Shown here: positions 1-9,223 of the stretch, one piece after another | Layout of the letters: each line of letters starts with the position of its first letter | Numbering within the stretch: the first letter of the stretch is position 1 | DNA from: Rhodospirillaceae bacterium | GTDB lineage: Bacteria; Pseudomonadota; Alphaproteobacteria; Rhodospirillales; Rhodospirillaceae | NCBI GenBank assembly: GCA_009693785.1 | Contig: SHWP01000002.1 | Location: 1 to 64,000 of the forward strand | Length of the DNA: 64,000 bases | Direction: 5' to 3' | Made by a program: the position numbers and the translations under genes | The notes under the pieces: generated by a model | Told to the model about the DNA's origin: nothing | The model's database searches: none | What the model saw: the letters and a program-made list of their open reading frames with translations, nothing else

Positions 1-75
1 TGGCTGGGGCGCCAGGATTCGAACCTGGGGATGGCGGTACCAAAAACCGCTGCCTTACCGCTTGGCGACGCCCCA
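1..75 (-). tRNA. tRNA-Gln (anticodon UUG)
   Basis: The reverse strand folds as a cloverleaf of 75 nt including an encoded CCA end. The acceptor stem TGGGGCG pairs with CGCCCCA, followed by discriminator G and CCA. The anticodon stem GCGGT/ACCGC encloses the loop TTTTGGT, giving anticodon TTG (Gln, reads CAA and CAG). The T arm contains the invariant TTCGAAT between CCAGG and CCTGG. It lies downstream of and on the same strand as the dsbD-like gene, 96 bp away. Confidence 0.97.
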
Positions 76-171
76 TCACCGCAGAAGCCAGGAACTTCTG
101 AGTTCCTTACGGCTGGGAAGGCGGGCAACATAACGAGGCTGCCAAGTCCCTGCAACCCTTGGATTTTGGCT

Positions 172-2277
172 CTATTTTGCCCTGATTGCGGCTAGGACGA
201 CGCTTGGGGTTAGCAATTGCGGCAGGACTTCAGGTGGGCTGCCATCAGGCCGGTAAACGACATACAGCGGCACGCCAGAGCGGCCGAAACTGGCCAGAGC
301 CTTCGCGATGGCGGGGTCGCGGTTGGTCCAATCGGCTTTGAGGTAAGCGACATGGCCGTCGGCGAGTGCCTGTTTAACCTCGGCTGTCGATAGCGCGACA
401 CGCTCGTTCATCAGGCATGTAATACACCAGGCGGCAGTGAAGTTGACGAACACGGTTCGACCTTCGGCGCGCAGCTCGTCTAGCCGCTGAGGAGAGTATG
501 CTTCGCTGCCAGCTGTATAGGCCGATTGCGCGGTCGATCCGGCGGCCGGAGCAGTGTTTAGTGTCGCGATCAACGCAAGCGCGCCGATAAAGGCAGCAAG
601 CGACAAGGCGGTGCTGACCCCAAACCGGCCAGCGTCTTGCGTTACTCCGAGCAGCCAAGCCGCAAGCGCGATCAATATGAAGCCGGCAAGTGTTGAGGCA
701 AATCCATCAGCGCCTAGTTGCTGCGATAGCACCCACACCAGCCAGGCTGCCGATGCGTACATCGGGAAGGCTAACACTTGCTTCAGCCGCGTCATCCACG
801 CGCCTGGGCGCGGCAAAATTTTTGCGGCTTGGGGCACCAAGCTAAAGAGCAGGAATGGTGCGGCCAGGCCCAGGGCTAAGCTTTCGAAGACCATCACTGT
901 CACGGCCGTGGGCTGGGTCATGGCGTAGCCGACGACGGCACCCATGAAGGGTGCGGTGCAAGGCGTTGCCACGACCACCGCCAAAGCGCCGGTGAAGAAG
1001 GCGCCTGACTTGCCCGAACGCTGTGTCAAGCTTTGCCCGGCACCCATGATGCCGCCGCCAATGGCGAATACCCCTGAGAGGTTAAGCCCCAAAACCAGCA
1101 TCACGTAAGCAATGATTGACACAAATGCAGGCGACTGCAGTTGAAAACCCCAGCCGATTTCGCTTCCTGCGCCGCGCAATCCAATCAGCAAGGCAGCCAA
1201 TATTCCAAACGTCACCATGACGCCGATGGTGTAGGCAAAGCCATCGCTGCGGCGCGCGGCAGCCCCATCTTCACCTTTGCTAGCTAAGGCCAGCGCCTTC
1301 ATGGCTAGAACTGGCAAGACGCACGGCATCAAGTTCAAGATCAGCCCGCCCAAGAATGCAAAGATCACCGCGCTCCAAAGGCCCACGTCGACTACGATGT
1401 CCGGAGATTGTGCGCTCATTGGCGGCACCAGGGCGTTGAACGCATAGGCAACTTGCGAAGCACCTTCACGAATCACGATCAGTCCGCCGGTTTGCGCGGG
1501 CATGTCGAGCGGAACTTCCGGAACCATTGCGGTCAGGCTGAGTGTTCCGGCTGATATCTGCGCGCGTTGTGGCGCGGCGTTTTCAATCAGTCCCGGATCA
1601 TGAGGAAAAAACATGACGGATGCCGGGTCCGCGTTGGGAAACCCTGGGCCAGCGGCTATTGCGATGTCTTTAGCCTGACGTGTCAGGGTTACTGGCCACG
1701 GCGCCTGTTTTGGAAGACGGGCCAGGACAGCATCAATTTCAGGTCCGTGCACAGATGATGCGGCAGACGCGTCGGGGTCCATGGTCAATGACACTCGGAA
1801 CGAACCCTCGTCAGGAACGCAAATTTCCGCGCATACGAGCCAAGTGGCAGTCGCCTCAAGGGTGAATGACTCTGGGGCCGATGCGCTGGCAGGCAATGTC
1901 AGCGGCACTGGCAAATATACCAAATTGCTGTAACCAAAATTCATCAGCGGCCCATAGGGCACGCGCTCTGGCGTTGGCCATGCGATCTCGCCTGCCGACA
2001 CACCGGCAGGCAGCGACCACGTGATTGCAGCGGGCAGGCCCGAATCGCCTGGGTTTCGCCAATACGTGTGCCAACCTGGCTGTAATTCGAGTTTCAAGGC
2101 GGCCCAAATGGTTTCGCCGGGCCGAGCGACATCTCGCGATAGCAGCAGCGAGGCGCGGGTGTGCTCGGTTACAACCGCAGCGCCAACGTCCTGAGCCAGG
2201 CTTGATGTGGCTGCACCAAGCGCTACCGCCAACACGCACAATCTGAGCAATCGGGAAAACGTGGATATATGGGTCAT
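172..2277 (-). CDS. Thiol:disulfide interchange protein, DsbD/ScsB-like
   Basis: This inner-membrane reductase carries electrons from cytoplasmic thioredoxin to periplasmic disulfide-bonded clients. Residues 1-28 are a signal peptide. A periplasmic N domain follows to about residue 285 and holds a Cys pair in VCAEIC (about residue 148). The membrane core (about 300-575) has the two CcdA/DsbD cysteine motifs, NLMPCVLPVL and ATPCTAPFMG. The C-terminal thioredoxin-like domain has the active site WCITC at residues 617-621 and a GVP cis-proline near 668. All three redox domains are present, so the electron relay looks complete. The 701-aa length and N domain resemble ScsB/long DsbD proteins more than E. 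coli DsbD (about 565 aa). It is the last gene of a leftward run after ispE (35 bp gap). Confidence 0.93.
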   Translation of the reverse strand: MTHISTFSRLLRLCVLAVALGAATSSLAQDVGAAVVTEHTRASLLLSRDVARPGETIWAALKLELQPGWHTYWRNPGDSGLPAAITWSLPAGVSAGEIAWPTPERVPYGPLMNFGYSNLVYLPVPLTLPASASAPESFTLEATATWLVCAEICVPDEGSFRVSLTMDPDASAASSVHGPEIDAVLARLPKQAPWPVTLTRQAKDIAIAAGPGFPNADPASVMFFPHDPGLIENAAPQRAQISAGTLSLTAMVPEVPLDMPAQTGGLIVIREGASQVAYAFNALVPPMSAQSPDIVVDVGLWSAVIFAFLGGLILNLMPCVLPVLAMKALALASKGEDGAAARRSDGFAYTIGVMVTFGILAALLIGLRGAGSEIGWGFQLQSPAFVSIIAYVMLVLGLNLSGVFAIGGGIMGAGQSLTQRSGKSGAFFTGALAVVVATPCTAPFMGAVVGYAMTQPTAVTVMVFESLALGLAAPFLLFSLVPQAAKILPRPGAWMTRLKQVLAFPMYASAAWLVWVLSQQLGADGFASTLAGFILIALAAWLLGVTQDAGRFGVSTALSLAAFIGALALIATLNTAPAAGSTAQSAYTAGSEAYSPQRLDELRAEGRTVFVNFTAAWCITCLMNERVALSTAEVKQALADGHVAYLKADWTNRDPAIAKALASFGRSGVPLYVVYRPDGSPPEVLPQLLTPSVVLAAIRAK

Positions 2278-2312
2278 GGCCTTAGAATAGAACGATTGCG
2301 GCTGGGTTCAAT

Positions 2313-3215
2313 TCACACGAGCGGGAGATCACGAGCTTGCAGCGGCCTGTGGGGCAGTAACTGACCCGCCTTCACCCACCACAATGGCTGGGCGGTGGAT
2401 ATGGCATCTGCCGCCGCCCTGGCTTCACGTGGGTTGTGAAACAGCCCAAAACAGGTCGCACCCGACCCAGACATCCGCGCCAAGGCACAGCCGGGCTGGG
2501 CGGATAAAGCAGATAAGACACGCGTGATATCAGGAGCAAGTGTCACGGCACTGGTGGTCAGGTCATTCCGTGTGAGGCGCATGAATTCAAGTAATTCACC
2601 AAGTTCTGCCCAGCCCTTGAGTGGGGCCTCGGTAAAGGGTTTTGAGAACGGGCCCCGGAAGGAGCCAAAAACGTTGGCAGTGGGCAAGGCCACGCCAGGA
2701 TTGACCAACACAACATCACATTTCGGAAAATCAGCGATGTCGGACAGGTTCTCGCCAATACCGCTCATGAATGTTGGCAGCCCCCCCAGGCAGACGGGAA
2801 CATCTGCGCCCAGTCCTGCGGCAATCAAAGGCATGCCGGGTAGGGTGTGGATATGCCAGAGCGATTGACAGGCCAATAATGCTGCTGCCGCGTCACCCGA
2901 TCCCCCGCCTATGCCAGATGCAACGGGCAAGTTCTTGGTCAGTTCAATATTGACGGTTGGTTCCTGCCGCCCGGCTGCCTTGGCCAGGAATCGTGCAGCT
3001 GCCAGCGTTGAGTTGCCCTCGGTATCGCTCAAAGCTTTGCTGAAGGGGCCAGTTATTGTCAGTTGTAGATCGGCGGAGTCAGAGACGCTTACAACATCGC
3101 CAATGTCGGCGAAGGCCACGAGGGATTCAAGCAAGTGATAACCATCGGCGCGTTTACCGGTGATATGAAGACAAAGGTTGATTTTCGCGGGGGCAAAAAC
3201 GCTGACACTCGGCAT
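2313..3215 (-). CDS. ispE: 4-diphosphocytidyl-2-C-methyl-D-erythritol kinase
   Basis: IspE phosphorylates the 2-hydroxyl of CDP-methylerythritol in the cytoplasmic non-mevalonate isoprenoid pathway. The 300-aa length is normal for the family. The start MPSVSVFAPAKINLCLHI carries the APAKINL signature of GHMP kinases. The ATP-binding GHMP loop is PVASGIGGGSGDAAAALL, near residue 95. The C-terminal motif MSGSGATCFGLF is also diagnostic. It sits between the TPR protein upstream (42 bp) and the DsbD-like gene downstream (35 bp), all leftward, so co-transcription is likely. Pairing of ispE with a TPR gene is common in alphaproteobacteria. Confidence 0.97.
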   Translation of the reverse strand: MPSVSVFAPAKINLCLHITGKRADGYHLLESLVAFADIGDVVSVSDSADLQLTITGPFSKALSDTEGNSTLAAARFLAKAAGRQEPTVNIELTKNLPVASGIGGGSGDAAAALLACQSLWHIHTLPGMPLIAAGLGADVPVCLGGLPTFMSGIGENLSDIADFPKCDVVLVNPGVALPTANVFGSFRGPFSKPFTEAPLKGWAELGELLEFMRLTRNDLTTSAVTLAPDITRVLSALSAQPGCALARMSGSGATCFGLFHNPREARAAADAISTAQPLWWVKAGQLLPHRPLQARDLPLV

Positions 3216-3257
3216 GCCGGGGGTGCACCTTCGATCATGCAGATGGCGTTAGGCAGG

Positions 3258-4964
3258 CTAGTTTTGCGCTAGCCCTTGTTCCAGTTTCGTCTGCAGGCTG
3301 GCTTTTTGCTTTTCATCGGGCTTGAGAGTGAGAGCCCGGCGCCATTGAAAGCGCGCCTCATTGCGCCGGCCGACTTTCCAATAGACGTCGCCCAAGTGGT
3401 CATTCAGCGTTGCATCAGCCGGCTCTAGTTCCACGGCCCGTTCCAGCTGCGAAACGGCGTCGGGGTATTCGCCAGCCAGATACATCACCCAGCCAAGGCT
3501 ATCGACGATGAAGCCATTCTCAGGGCTCCTGCTGTAAGCGAGTTCAATTAACTTGCGCGCCTCGGCTATGTTTTCTCCACGGTCGATCCATGAGTACCCA
3601 AGATAATTGAGGACGTCGGGCTGGTCGGGATTAAGTTCCAGCGCGCGCTTAAAGTCGGCCTCGGCGCGGGCCCATTGCTTGGTACGCTCAAGCGCGACCC
3701 CGCGCCCGTAATGCAAGGCCCAGTTCTCCTCTTTGGCATCGGCGTACAATTGCTTGGCCTTGTCGTAGGCGAGCACTGCATCGGCGAATTTCTCGTCGCG
3801 GCGCAGTAAATTGCCCATCGCCATTGGTATTTCAGCCATGGCGGGGCAATCGCGCGCGATGGCTTGCAAGCGTGTCAGCGCATCGCCGCGTTGATCTAGC
3901 GCCTCAAGGTTCTGCACGACTTGAATTTGCGAGGCCAAATATGCCGGGTCGGTTTTACGGGATTGGTTCAGAACTGAGTTTGCTTCTTCGAAGCGGCGCC
4001 GTGCGGCAAGGGTCGAGCCCAATACCCAGCGCGCCATCGGCAAATCGGGGCTAAGATAGAGCGCCATCTGCCCAAAGCCGATTGCCACATCGCCAAGGCC
4101 ATTGTTGTTCGAGCTTTGCGCTAAAATTTGCGAGATGGCGAAAAATGATTCAGCCATGCCCTGGTTGAGCGTGATTTTCTTTGGCACGCGCTCTTTATCG
4201 CTCAAACTTTCGACCATGCCGTATAGGCCTGATCCTGCGCCCCGGTCTTGGTTGAATTTTGCGAGCAACCCAGGCACTTCGGCCGATTTGCCCAACCGGT
4301 GATAACCCGCAGCGATGATTCTTATCACAGAGAGCGGTTGGCGATCTGCGCGCGAGGCCAGCGACTCATAATGAATCAATGCGTCTTGGTCGCGGCCCAA
4401 GTGTTCATTCAACAAGCCGCTCATGATGTGGAAAACATCGCCAAGGCCTTGCGCGGACTGCAATGGGGCGAGTTCGGCCAATGCCGCATCAGGCGTGTTG
4501 TGGGCGGCTTGGCCCCAAGCGCGTACCATCGGCATCGCGAAGGAAAGGTAGCTATCAGCTGGAATCCGGTCGATGTAGGGCCAAGCTTGATCGAATTCTT
4601 TCTTGGCGAAATGCCCCGTGGCCAACAGCAAGCCAGTCATCGGCAGCGGTGTTTTTTCAGCATCGTAATATTTTTTTGCGGCAATAATCGCTACGTCGAT
4701 TTTGCCAGCATTGGCCGCGGCCGAGTATGAGCGTTGCAGCAGCGACGTATTTGCCGGGTCGAGTTGTAGCGCGCGCGTGTAATAGTCGTTGGCGATCGCT
4801 GAGTCTTCCGTGGCCCGGGCGTGCCGCGCCGACAGCAAAGCGCCAGCCAACCCGCTGCCGTCATTGCTGGTCACAGGTTTTTCGGTGGCTGCAAAAAGAG
4901 CATGCGGCAAGGACAGCGCGGCGACCAGCGCAATCAGGAGAGGCTTTTTAGAGGGTCTTTTCAT
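3258..4964 (-). CDS. Secreted or lipid-side TPR repeat protein
   Basis: A 568-aa protein with an N-terminal signal peptide (MKRPSKKPLLIALVAALSLP, cleaved after AlaPheAla about residue 26), so it acts in the periplasm or at the envelope. The rest is a solenoid of tetratricopeptide repeats. The clearest are in the C-terminal half: ALELNPDQPDVLNYLGYSWI, a repeat with DSLGWVMYLAGEYPDAV, and a last one ending in WRRALTLKPDE. No catalytic motif is visible, and TPR proteins usually act as scaffolds. Its place between etf-QO (66 bp upstream) and ispE (42 bp downstream) is conserved in related bacteria but does not define a function. The substrate or partner is unknown. Confidence 0.9.
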   Translation of the reverse strand: MKRPSKKPLLIALVAALSLPHALFAATEKPVTSNDGSGLAGALLSARHARATEDSAIANDYYTRALQLDPANTSLLQRSYSAAANAGKIDVAIIAAKKYYDAEKTPLPMTGLLLATGHFAKKEFDQAWPYIDRIPADSYLSFAMPMVRAWGQAAHNTPDAALAELAPLQSAQGLGDVFHIMSGLLNEHLGRDQDALIHYESLASRADRQPLSVIRIIAAGYHRLGKSAEVPGLLAKFNQDRGAGSGLYGMVESLSDKERVPKKITLNQGMAESFFAISQILAQSSNNNGLGDVAIGFGQMALYLSPDLPMARWVLGSTLAARRRFEEANSVLNQSRKTDPAYLASQIQVVQNLEALDQRGDALTRLQAIARDCPAMAEIPMAMGNLLRRDEKFADAVLAYDKAKQLYADAKEENWALHYGRGVALERTKQWARAEADFKRALELNPDQPDVLNYLGYSWIDRGENIAEARKLIELAYSRSPENGFIVDSLGWVMYLAGEYPDAVSQLERAVELEPADATLNDHLGDVYWKVGRRNEARFQWRRALTLKPDEKQKASLQTKLEQGLAQN

Positions 4965-5030
4965 ATCACTATCATAGCCTGCACGAGCAAAGTCCGCACT
5001 GAATTCGACGGCGCCAAAGCCTTAATTTCA

Positions 5031-6683
5031 CTACATGTTCGGATAATTTGGGCCGCCGCCGCCCTGTGGTACCGCCCAATTGATGTTCTGGCTGGGGTCT
5101 TTGATATCGCATGTCTTGCAGTGAACACAATTCTGCGCGTTGATCTGGAACCGCTTAGCGCCGCCATCGGTGTCGACCACCTCATAGACCCCCGCCGGGC
5201 AATAACGCTGGGCTGGCTCGTCCCACAGGGGCAGGTTCTTGGCGATGGGAATGTTCGGGTCCAGCAACTTGAGGTGGATCGGCTGGTTTTCTTCGTGGTT
5301 GGTATTCGAAATGAACACCGAGGAAAGCCGGTCGAACGAAATTTTACCGTCAGGTTTGGGGTATTGAATTGGCGTACACTCGGCGGCGGGCTTCAGCGTG
5401 GCTGAATCGAGCTTGCCATGCTTGAGCGTGAAGGGCAGCCCAATGCCCAGATTGTTCATCCACATGTCTAGGCCGCCCAAGCCAAGGCCGCCGAAGAAAC
5501 CGAGCTTACTCAGGAGCGGCTTGACGTTGCGCACTCCCTTGAGGTCGGCGTAGACCCAGCTATTTTTCAGCGTATCGGGGTAAGCCGTCAATTCATCTTG
5601 GCTGCGGCCCGCGTTGACGGCTGCAAATGCGGCTTCGGCGGCAAGCATTCCGCTCTTCATGGCATTGTGGCTGCCCTTAATGCGCGGGACATTCATGAAG
5701 CCTGCCGAGCAGCCAATCAGCGCACCGCCCGGGAATACCAATTTGGGGATCGACTGGTAACCGCCTTCGGTAATGGCGCGCGCGCCATACGAAATGCGCC
5801 GCCCACCCTCGAGCGTTGGTTTCACCGCTGGGTGATGTTTAAAGCGTTGGAACTCTTCAAATGGCGATAGGTGGGGGTTGGAGTAGTTCAAATGAACCAC
5901 AAACCCAATGGACACTTGGTTGTTCTCCAGGTGATACATGAACGAACCGCCGCCGGTGGAAGTGTCGAGTGGCCAGCCCATGGTATGCGCCACCAGGCCT
6001 TGCTTATGCTTGGCTGGTTCCACCTCCCAGAGTTCTTTAATGCCGATGCCAAATTTAGGCACATCGGACTCGGCATCAAGCTTGAACTTTGCAATCAATT
6101 GTTTCGCCAGCGACCCGCGTACGCCTTCGGCGATTAGGGTGTACTTCGCGCGCAACTCGATACCGGGCTCGTAGTTTTCGGTCTTCTCGCCGTCGCGTCC
6201 AATTCCCATATCGCCCGTTGCGACACCGAGCACGCGGCCATCACCGTCATAAAGCACCTCGGCGGCAGCAAACCCCGCGAACACCTCGACGCCCAAGGTC
6301 TCGGCCTGTTGGCCCAACCATCGGCAGAGATTGCCAAGGCTCACAATATAGTTGCCGTGATTGTTCATCAGCGGCGGCATGAAGAAATTTGGGATCCGCC
6401 AGGAGTTGGTCTCCGTCAGGAACAAAAACCGATCTTCATTGACTGGCGTGTGAATGGGCGCGCCTTTGGCTTTCCAATCGGGGATTAGTTCGTTGATGGC
6501 GATGGGGTCGATAACTGCGCCTGACAGAATATGCGCACCGACCTCGGAGCCCTTTTCGATCACGCAGACCGAGATTTCTTTTTCCGATGCTGCCGCGAGC
6601 TGTTTCATGCGGATGGCAGCCGCCAAGCCTGCGGGCCCTGCGCCAACAATCAGCACGTCGAATTCCATTGCTTCGCGATCCAT
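5031..6683 (-). CDS. Electron transfer flavoprotein-ubiquinone oxidoreductase
   Basis: ETF-QO is a monotopic inner-membrane flavoprotein that passes electrons from reduced ETF (fatty acid, amino acid and choline oxidation) to ubiquinone. The start at 6683 gives 550 aa, close to the family length. It places [18 protein letters not shown], the FAD-binding Rossmann motif, at the N terminus and has GAGGAAC about 8 bases upstream. The open frame continues to 7010, but that part has no family similarity and overlaps the divergent gene at 6910. The C-terminal ferredoxin-like segment has the four [4Fe-4S] cysteines in CPAGVYE and [13 protein letters not shown], ending in [10 protein letters not shown] as usual. 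No etfAB genes are in the window. Confidence 0.97.
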   Translation of the reverse strand: MDREAMEFDVLIVGAGPAGLAAAIRMKQLAAASEKEISVCVIEKGSEVGAHILSGAVIDPIAINELIPDWKAKGAPIHTPVNEDRFLFLTETNSWRIPNFFMPPLMNNHGNYIVSLGNLCRWLGQQAETLGVEVFAGFAAAEVLYDGDGRVLGVATGDMGIGRDGEKTENYEPGIELRAKYTLIAEGVRGSLAKQLIAKFKLDAESDVPKFGIGIKELWEVEPAKHKQGLVAHTMGWPLDTSTGGGSFMYHLENNQVSIGFVVHLNYSNPHLSPFEEFQRFKHHPAVKPTLEGGRRISYGARAITEGGYQSIPKLVFPGGALIGCSAGFMNVPRIKGSHNAMKSGMLAAEAAFAAVNAGRSQDELTAYPDTLKNSWVYADLKGVRNVKPLLSKLGFFGGLGLGGLDMWMNNLGIGLPFTLKHGKLDSATLKPAAECTPIQYPKPDGKISFDRLSSVFISNTNHEENQPIHLKLLDPNIPIAKNLPLWDEPAQRYCPAGVYEVVDTDGGAKRFQINAQNCVHCKTCDIKDPSQNINWAVPQGGGGPNYPNM

Positions 6684-6909
6684 CACCTGTTCCTCATGAC
6701 CGATCCGGCCAAGGCAGTCTTGGCCTCGCCTAAGTGCTTGCAGATACTGGTATAACCCCCGAATCCCAGCCCTCCAAGGCCCTGCTGGCAAAACTCCGTC
6801 CGGGGAGCAAAACCCAGGATAAAGGCTGGTTTGGCGGGCTTGGGCTGAGTATAAGCACTGCCGCCCCCGTCCGCCTTTGGCGTGATGATAGGGCTGAAGG
6901 ACCAATAGA

Positions 6910-7224
6910 ATGCGTATTCCACCTAAACTCGCCGCTGCCGTTTCAGCCGTGCTGTTTGCCAGTACCCTGGGTGTGCTGATAGCCGTCGCGGCATTCGGCG
7001 TCATTCGCATGGTCGAGCAGATGGGCGAGGGCTTAAGCCTGGTGCCATCGCGCTGGGGCGAAAATAACCCTGGCCTTTTGCTGCAAATATCCGGGGCAAT
7101 TGCTTTGCCAGTTGTGGCCTGGTTCGTGGTGTGGTTTTACAAGAAAGCTGTGACGTCTGAGCAGGCACTGCAGGACTATCACTACGCGCCGCCCGAAGCG
7201 CCCAAGCACGCTGGCAAGAGATAG
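6910..7224 (+). CDS. Small two-helix membrane protein, unknown function
   Basis: A 104-aa protein I do not recognise. It has two predicted membrane helices, residues about 8-32 ([20 protein letters not shown]) and about 57-77 ([20 protein letters not shown]), joined by a short loop with SRWGENNPG. The C-terminal tail is hydrophilic and ends HAGKR. A good ribosome-binding site, GAAGGA, stands 8 bases before the ATG, which supports a real gene despite its size. It is divergent from etf-QO (226 bp shared upstream region) and 47 bp before the UDG gene, with which it may be co-transcribed. Confidence 0.7.
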   Translation: MRIPPKLAAAVSAVLFASTLGVLIAVAAFGVIRMVEQMGEGLSLVPSRWGENNPGLLLQISGAIALPVVAWFVVWFYKKAVTSEQALQDYHYAPPEAPKHAGKR

Positions 7225-7271
7225 CGCGGCTGGCTTGAGTTTGACGCGCCAAGGCCTCAAACTTCGGGCCG

Positions 7272-8078
7272 ATGGACACGATATCACCTCCAACCACCCA
7301 ACCTGATCTCGCGGCCTTGTTGCGATGGCACCTAGAGGCTGGCGTTGACGAGACGATTGGTGAGGAGCCAATCAATCGTTATGCCGCGACATCAAGCCCA
7401 GCCGCGCCCATCGTGGTTGCCGCAAGGCCAGCTCCCGCCGCCCCTGTGTTGGCCCCTGGTGCGCCAAAACCAACCTCGGCCCACCTCGCCCAAGAATGTA
7501 AAACCTTGGCTGAATTAAAACTCGCGGTGGAAAGTTATGATGGCTGTGCTCTGAAGTCGTTTGCGACACGCACCGTGTTCGCCGATGGCAACCCCAATGC
7601 CCGGGTCATGGTGATCGGCGAAGCGCCCGGCGAAGATGAAGACCGCCAGGGCCTGCCGTTCGTCGGCGTCTCGGGCAAATTGCTGGACCGTATGCTGGGC
7701 TCCATCGGGCTTGATCGTGCCACCAACGCCTACATCACAAATGTTGTGTTTTGGCGGCCACCCGGAAACCGCAAACCGACGGCCGAGGAAATCGTGCTGT
7801 GCTTGCCTTTCGTACAGCGCCATATCGAGTTGCTTGATCCGGCCTTGCTGTTGCTGGTGGGCGGGCCTGCCGCGTCGACCATTCTCGCTAACCCGCAAGG
7901 CATCACGAAAATTCGCGGTAAATGGTTCGACTATGAAACGCCGGGGTTGCCCCGGCCCGTGCCGACCATGGCGACCTTTCACCCAGCCTATCTTTTGCGC
8001 TCGCCTCAGCAAAAGCGCTTCGCATGGCGGGACTTGCTGACCGTCAAACAGAAACTAGACAGCCTCGGCGTGGCGTGA
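7272..8078 (+). CDS. Uracil-DNA glycosylase, family 4-like with Fe-S cluster
   Basis: This enzyme excises uracil from DNA to start base-excision repair. The 268-aa protein has a low-complexity Ala/Pro linker (about residues 38-68) before the catalytic domain. The domain has the family-4 motif I GEAPGEDEDRQGLPFVG (about residues 115-131) and the C-terminal motif FHPAYLLRSPQQKR. Candidate [4Fe-4S] ligands are the Cys of AQECKTL, DGCALK and a Cys in IVLCLPF. The TVFADGNPNARVMVIGEAPG arrangement is typical of alphaproteobacterial members. It is followed by moaB in the same direction after 37 bp. Confidence 0.93.
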   Translation: MDTISPPTTQPDLAALLRWHLEAGVDETIGEEPINRYAATSSPAAPIVVAARPAPAAPVLAPGAPKPTSAHLAQECKTLAELKLAVESYDGCALKSFATRTVFADGNPNARVMVIGEAPGEDEDRQGLPFVGVSGKLLDRMLGSIGLDRATNAYITNVVFWRPPGNRKPTAEEIVLCLPFVQRHIELLDPALLLLVGGPAASTILANPQGITKIRGKWFDYETPGLPRPVPTMATFHPAYLLRSPQQKRFAWRDLLTVKQKLDSLGVA

Positions 8079-8115
8079 TTGTGTCCGCACGGACCTGAGC
8101 AACGGACGCGGCAAC

Positions 8116-8667
8116 ATGGCTGGCATCGACGAAACCAAGGCTTTCTTACCCATCAATATTGCCGTGCTCACGGTATCGGATACGCGCACGCTTGAGACCG
8201 ATACCTCTGGCAAGATCTTGGCCGATCGCATCACGGCCATGGGCCACAAGCTCACCGAGCGTGTGGTCATCACCGACGATGTGCCTGTGATCGTCGCCAA
8301 GCTCAGACAATGGATCGCCGACCCCAACGTCGATTGCATTATCACCAGCGGCGGCACGGGGGTGACGGGCCGCGATGTCACGCCCGAAGCGTTTAAGCAG
8401 GTGTGCGAAAAAGAAATCCCAGGGTTTGGCGAGCTGTTCCGTTGGATTAGCTGGAAGAATATTGGCACCTCGACCGTGCAGTCGCGTGCCACGGCGGGCG
8501 TGGCGAATGGCACTTATCTGTTTGCCTTGCCTGGCTCGAATGGCGCGGTGAAGGATGGCTGGGATGAGATTTTGAAGTATCAACTCGATGTTCGGCATAA
8601 GCCTTGCAATTTCGTTGAGCTGATGCCGCGCCTTAAAGAGCACCTTTGGCCAAAACCAAAGATTTAA
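8116..8667 (+). CDS. moaB: Molybdenum cofactor biosynthesis protein MoaB
   Basis: MoaB belongs to the MogA/MoaB family, which adenylylates molybdopterin ahead of molybdenum insertion. The 183-aa protein holds the family signature ITSGGTGVTGRDVTPEA (about residues 75-91) and the later PGSNGAVKDGWDEIL, together forming the MPT-binding site. The N-terminal LTVSDTRT motif is intact. The last 35 bases overlap the end of the convergent gene at 8633. moaD and moaE are 42 kb away in this window, so the pathway genes are dispersed. Confidence 0.95.
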   Translation: MAGIDETKAFLPINIAVLTVSDTRTLETDTSGKILADRITAMGHKLTERVVITDDVPVIVAKLRQWIADPNVDCIITSGGTGVTGRDVTPEAFKQVCEKEIPGFGELFRWISWKNIGTSTVQSRATAGVANGTYLFALPGSNGAVKDGWDEILKYQLDVRHKPCNFVELMPRLKEHLWPKPKI

Positions 8668-9223
8668 CGTCGTCGACATCACGCAGCCTCGCGGCATAGG
8701 AAATTTTGCTGCCCAGTAGGTTTTTTGTCGTATCGGCCAACGCGTGAGGGGAAGACCACCGCACGTTGGCAAATGGCCGCCAGAACCGCCGCCGCCCTGA
8801 AAAACCCACCAACCAGTACCCGCCATCTTCAGCAGGGCCAAACACGGCATCAGCTTGGCGCAGGGCGATAAATGCGTTGCGAATGTGCGTCATGGTGATG
8901 GCGGGGATATCACAACCAATCACGATGGTTGGTGCTCCGCGTGGTGCGGAATTCAGGCCCGTCAGCATGCGAGCGCCAAGGTCGCCATGGCCTTGCGGGG
9001 TTTGGCGCAGGCCCTTCGGCCAGCCATAGCGGGCCCTATCAGGCGTGATGAGAATTTGCGTTCGCCAAAACGGAACGCGGGTCAGCCGTTTGAGTAAATC
9101 AAACACGTTGCGCCGGTAAAATTGCCAAGCAGCCACTTCACCGATGCCCTTAGCTAATCGGCGTTTCACCGCACCCAGTTGCGGCTGCTTGGTCATAATC
9201 AGCAGAAGCGGGCGGCCGCTCAT
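8633..9223 (-). CDS. TIGR04282-type glycosyltransferase (DUF2064)
   Basis: A 196-aa protein with the compact nucleotide-sugar transferase fold of the DUF2064 family. It starts MSGRPLLLIMTKQPQLGAVKRRLA, the typical N-terminal nucleotide-binding strand-loop (family form KxPxxGxVKTRL). The acid motif is IVIGCDIPAI, and GPAEDGGYWLVG is the strongly conserved substrate-side motif. The gene overlaps its upstream neighbour by ATGA, so the two are translationally coupled. This pair is known mostly from putative arsenosugar and sterol/hopanoid-linked clusters, but no arsM or arsS is nearby. The substrate is therefore unknown. Its 3' end overlaps moaB by 35 bp, tail to tail. Confidence 0.88.
   Translation of the reverse strand: MSGRPLLLIMTKQPQLGAVKRRLAKGIGEVAAWQFYRRNVFDLLKRLTRVPFWRTQILITPDRARYGWPKGLRQTPQGHGDLGARMLTGLNSAPRGAPTIVIGCDIPAITMTHIRNAFIALRQADAVFGPAEDGGYWLVGFSGRRRFWRPFANVRWSSPHALADTTKNLLGSKISYAARLRDVDDVKSLVLAKGAL

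Noticed and set aside
4821..5405. 194-codon plus-strand ORF across the TPR and etf-QO junction
   Set aside because: It is complementary to two confident genes and has no family features.
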